Shown here: one piece after another, positions 43,165 to 46,000 of the stretch
How the letters are laid out: each line of letters begins with the position of its first letter
Position numbering within the stretch: position 1 is the stretch's first letter
Source: Methanobacterium formicicum
GTDB lineage: Archaea; Methanobacteriota; Methanobacteria; Methanobacteriales; Methanobacteriaceae
NCBI RefSeq assembly: GCF_029848115.1
Contig: NZ_JARVXG010000056.1
Location: 50,001-96,000 of the forward strand
Length of the DNA: 46,000 nucleotides
Reading direction: 5' to 3'
Translations under genes and position numbers: made by a program
Notes under the pieces: generated by a model
The model's database searches: none
Seen by the model: the letters and a program-made list of their open reading frames with translations, nothing else
Told to the model about the DNA's origin: nothing

Positions 43165-43467
43165 ATGAAAACTAAAGCCGCATTTATATTTGTTGCCCCG
43201 GAAGCTGATCCGCAAAAGCACTGTGCAGTAATTGAATCACCAGTAATTGAACTTTCGGTGGTCGGTGTTAAAAATTATCAGGAAGCAGAAGAAGCTGCCC
43301 AAAAATTAGTTGCTGATGGTGTGACTGCCATTGAACTATGTGCTGGGTTTGGAAGTGAAGGAACTGCTCGTATTGCCCGGGCAGTGAAGGGAAAAGCAGT
43401 GGTAGGGGCCGTACGTTTTGATCTGCACCCTGCTTTTGACCACCAGAGTGGGGATGAACTTTTTTAG
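43165..43467 (+). CDS. Small DUF6506-like protein, function unknown
   Basis: The 100-residue protein, beginning MKTKAAFIFVAPEADPQKH, has a short alpha/beta pattern with a strand AAFIFVAPE, a helix EAEEAAQKLVADG, IELCAGFGSEGTARIARAV and GAVRFDLHPAF. It resembles the small uncharacterised family DUF6506; I am not certain of this. A TATA-like GTATTAAATAA lies about 26-36 nt before the ATG and there is no ribosome site, so the message may be leaderless. Confidence 0.7.
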   Translation: MKTKAAFIFVAPEADPQKHCAVIESPVIELSVVGVKNYQEAEEAAQKLVADGVTAIELCAGFGSEGTARIARAVKGKAVVGAVRFDLHPAFDHQSGDELF

Positions 43468-43606
43468 ATCCAATTTTTAGTGAACCATCGTTGCCGGGAA
43501 TTGAATTATAACATTTTAAATCTTTGAATAAGTTAAAAACTCATAATAAGGTAAATTTTTGGATAAAATCAACTATTAAATAGCTGTATAATCCGGAGGT
43601 TAAGCT

Positions 43607-44374
43607 ATGCAACAATGGTACCAGGAGCTATTCAACAGTTTCGTAAACAAATATGAAAACGAATCATTCACCCAGGGAACAGTAGGAGAAGTAGATTTTC
43701 TGGAATCAGAAATAAATCATGATAAAAGCTGTAAAATATTAGATGTGGGTTGTGGAACAGGTCGACATGCCATTGAACTCACTAAACGAGGTTACCAGGT
43801 TACAGGTGTTGATTTATCTGAAAAAATGCTTAAAAGGGCCAGAGAAAAGGCAGCAGAATCTGGAGTGGGAATCGATTTTATACAGGCCGATGCCCGAAAC
43901 CTTCCATTCCAGGGAGAGTTTGACCTGGTGGTCATGCTGTGTGAGGGTGGATTCCCCCTCATGGAAACCGATGAAATGAACTTCCAGATACTGGAAAGTG
44001 CCAGCCGATCATTAAAGAAGGGTGGTAAACTAATATTCACCACCTTAAATGGGCTTTTCCCCTTATTCCATTCAGTTAAAGATTTTATAAACTCTAATTC
44101 TGAATCTCAAACCAATAGGGAGAATTCATTTAATTTAATGACCTTCCGGGATGAATACCAGATGGAAATAGAAGATGATGAAGGTAAAGTCCTGAATTTA
44201 AACTGTAATGAACGATACTACGTTCCCTCCGAAATAACCTGGTTGTTAAAGTCTTTGAACTTCAACCCCGTAGACATTTACGGGTGTAAACTCGGCGAAT
44301 TCAGTAGAAACGATCCTTTAACCACGGAAGACTATGAAATGCTGGTTGTAGCTGAATATTTAATAAATGAATAA
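43607..44374 (+). CDS. Class I SAM-dependent methyltransferase
   Basis: The 255-residue protein has motif I ILDVGCGTGRHAIELTKRGY, motif II TGVDLSEKMLKRAREKA, the acidic motif FDLVVMLCEGGFPLME and motif IV ILESASRSLKKGGKLIFT. The C-terminal region is typical of small-molecule or lipid methyltransferases. The substrate is unknown. AATCCGGAGG precedes the ATG. It stands alone. Confidence 0.92.
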   Translation: MQQWYQELFNSFVNKYENESFTQGTVGEVDFLESEINHDKSCKILDVGCGTGRHAIELTKRGYQVTGVDLSEKMLKRAREKAAESGVGIDFIQADARNLPFQGEFDLVVMLCEGGFPLMETDEMNFQILESASRSLKKGGKLIFTTLNGLFPLFHSVKDFINSNSESQTNRENSFNLMTFRDEYQMEIEDDEGKVLNLNCNERYYVPSEITWLLKSLNFNPVDIYGCKLGEFSRNDPLTTEDYEMLVVAEYLINE

Positions 44375-44464
44375 GTGATTAATGTTTAGGGCTTAAAAAA
44401 TGTAAGTAATTGATTGTAATCTGAGAATTGGTTAAATATGGATTTAAGATAATGGGGCATTTTA

Positions 44465-45184
44465 ATGAAAATCAGAAGATCTGCACTGTTCTTGGTGTTA
44501 TTATCGGTTTTGGTATTAACCGCTGGTGTATACACTACTATTAACTGCCCCGGTTATGATTTTTTCTATCGAGGGGCAGTATTTAATGCTATGCTTCCTG
44601 ATGGAGGTGATGTTTATAATAATCTCACTCCCATTGTTGAATCCAATAACAATCTATCCTGGCAGGGTGAGGGTGCGGATAAAAGGGTTCTAGTGGTTGC
44701 ATGGACTAAGTATCCGTCTAGCTATCCGATAGGGCAAAATATCAAAACCTCCTGGGGTGATACCTGGGTGACGGCCTATCCCGAGGTGAAAAATTATTTT
44801 ACCACTCACCCCACTTCGGGTGGGGATCCTAGATTAGAGGTTGCCCAGCTTTTAGGCCTACCCCCAGATACAAATAACTCCTATTTTGTGGAGTTATGGG
44901 TTAAACCCGTTGATTTATTCCGACCTTCGGCTGATAATGAGATAAATGATACGGTGGCCCAGTTATACTTCCCGGATAACACAGATATCTCCTACAAAAT
45001 ATGGTTCCTGAACAACACCCGCTCCTCCTATTTTGTCAAAAGAGTACCCTGGACAAGATTGGGGTACACTTATCATTGGGAAAACCCAGAATCAAAGGTA
45101 GGGCTCAGTGAATTCGTAATCCGGAAAAATTCAGAGGTAACAGTAAAATCACTGTCTTCCACATCAGATTACTTGAAGCAGTGA
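44465..45184 (+). CDS. Exported protein, function unknown
   Basis: The 239-residue protein begins with a signal-type sequence (KIRRSALFLVLLSVLVLTAGVYTT, hydrophobic core 7-21), then a soluble domain rich in aromatic and Asn/Asp residues with several Asn-x-Ser/Thr sequons (NNLS, NNTR, NDTV). I do not recognise the fold. The repeated YFVELWVKP/SYFVKRVPW segments suggest beta structure. It is probably secreted or anchored at the cell surface. It has no gene partner within 230 nt downstream on the same strand. Confidence 0.75.
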   Translation: MKIRRSALFLVLLSVLVLTAGVYTTINCPGYDFFYRGAVFNAMLPDGGDVYNNLTPIVESNNNLSWQGEGADKRVLVVAWTKYPSSYPIGQNIKTSWGDTWVTAYPEVKNYFTTHPTSGGDPRLEVAQLLGLPPDTNNSYFVELWVKPVDLFRPSADNEINDTVAQLYFPDNTDISYKIWFLNNTRSSYFVKRVPWTRLGYTYHWENPESKVGLSEFVIRKNSEVTVKSLSSTSDYLKQ

Positions 45185-45364
45185 ACTCTTTTTTTTATTT
45201 TATATTTTTTAGGTAGTGATTTTTATAAAATATGGATTAAAATCATTTTTTAAAAGATAAAATATCCATAAATTCTTTTTTTTATCACATTATCAATTTA
45301 TATGGTTTTTTCCCCATAGGTTGTGGTCTTTTTTAATATCGGGAGTGGTGATGATCAACACCTG

Positions 45365-45408
<44 letters not shown>

Positions 45409-45424
45409 AGATGCAGTGATGATC

Positions 45425-45761
<337 letters not shown>

Positions 45762-45769
<8 letters not shown>

Positions 45770-46000
45770 GGATGAATATCTAAAGGAACTTAGAAAACTC
45801 CTGAGAAAACTTCCAAAGGAGGATAGGGAAGACATAATTTCTGACTACGAAGAGCACTTTACAATTGGTATGGAAAAGGGCAGAACTGAAGAAGAAATCT
45901 CAAAGGCCCTGGGAAATCCCAAAAACGTGGCCAAGCAGATCAAAGCCGATCATATGGTCAAAAAGGCGGAGGATAAACCTTCAGTGGGCAGTATAATTGA
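45762..46000 (+). CDS. HAAS-domain (DUF1700) membrane protein, partial
   Basis: This frame runs off the window end. The visible 79 residues start [18 protein letters not shown] and contain [20 protein letters not shown] and [12 protein letters not shown], which is the HAAS helical signalling domain typical of DUF1700 proteins. These usually continue into a membrane part and are paired with a PadR regulator. The ATG overlaps the padR stop region (ATGAATAA), so translation is coupled. The end is beyond 46000. Confidence 0.88.

Overview
The window looks like a chromosomal segment of a mesophilic methanogenic archaeon of the Methanobacteriales, most likely Methanobacterium or a close relative. 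The evidence is a type-2 methionine aminopeptidase, an archaeal RNase P RNA, an initiator tRNA with A1:U72 and no encoded CCA, TATA-box promoters, GGTGA/GGAGG ribosome binding sites, and a family-B DNA polymerase whose reading frame ends just after motif C, as in the split polymerase of Methanothermobacter. No rRNA, CRISPR array, transposase or prophage was seen.

Layout. Positions 1-6.4 kb hold a zinc-ribbon protein, map, a three-gene membrane/coiled-coil operon ending in a DUF1622 protein, the initiator tRNA-Met with rnpB 10 nt behind it, and small membrane proteins (DUF308-like, DedA-like). Positions 6.7-11.3 kb hold the chaperone locus grpE-dnaK-dnaJ. It is divergent from an ArsR-type regulator, and four copies of a regulatory motif lie between them with spacings of 43, 26 and 43 bp. 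Positions 11.5-14.7 kb hold hypF (NiFe-hydrogenase maturation) divergent from a larB homologue. Positions 14.8-16.9 kb hold a PAP2 phosphatase, an HxlR regulator, an unlisted 30-residue cysteine-containing small protein and a nitroreductase. Positions 17-24.1 kb are all on the minus strand: two QueG-like iron-sulfur proteins, a methyltransferase, an acetyltransferase, a cysteine-rich membrane protein, an isochorismatase-fold hydrolase, nicotinate phosphoribosyltransferase and the split polB.

Positions 24.5-34 kb are mainly plus strand: acetyltransferase, alpha/beta hydrolase, PadR regulator with an ABC-2 exporter, a second iron-sulfur/methyltransferase/acetyltransferase group whose iron-sulfur protein lacks its cluster domain, and a MarR-MFS efflux operon. 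Positions 34-43 kb hold flavodoxins, an HTH/membrane-protein pair, a membrane protein with a threefold repeat, ectABC (ectoine synthesis, minus strand), an ArsR-flavodoxin operon, an iron-sulfur aldo/keto reductase and a terpene-cyclase-like helical-repeat protein. The end holds a DUF6506-like protein, a methyltransferase, an exported protein and a PadR-HAAS pair cut by the window edge.

The recurring theme is stress and redox response: chaperones, compatible-solute synthesis, efflux pumps, flavodoxins and nitroreductase, many under small local regulators that have a recognisable dyad or repeat in their own promoter. Functions come from reading the translations by eye; no database search was run.
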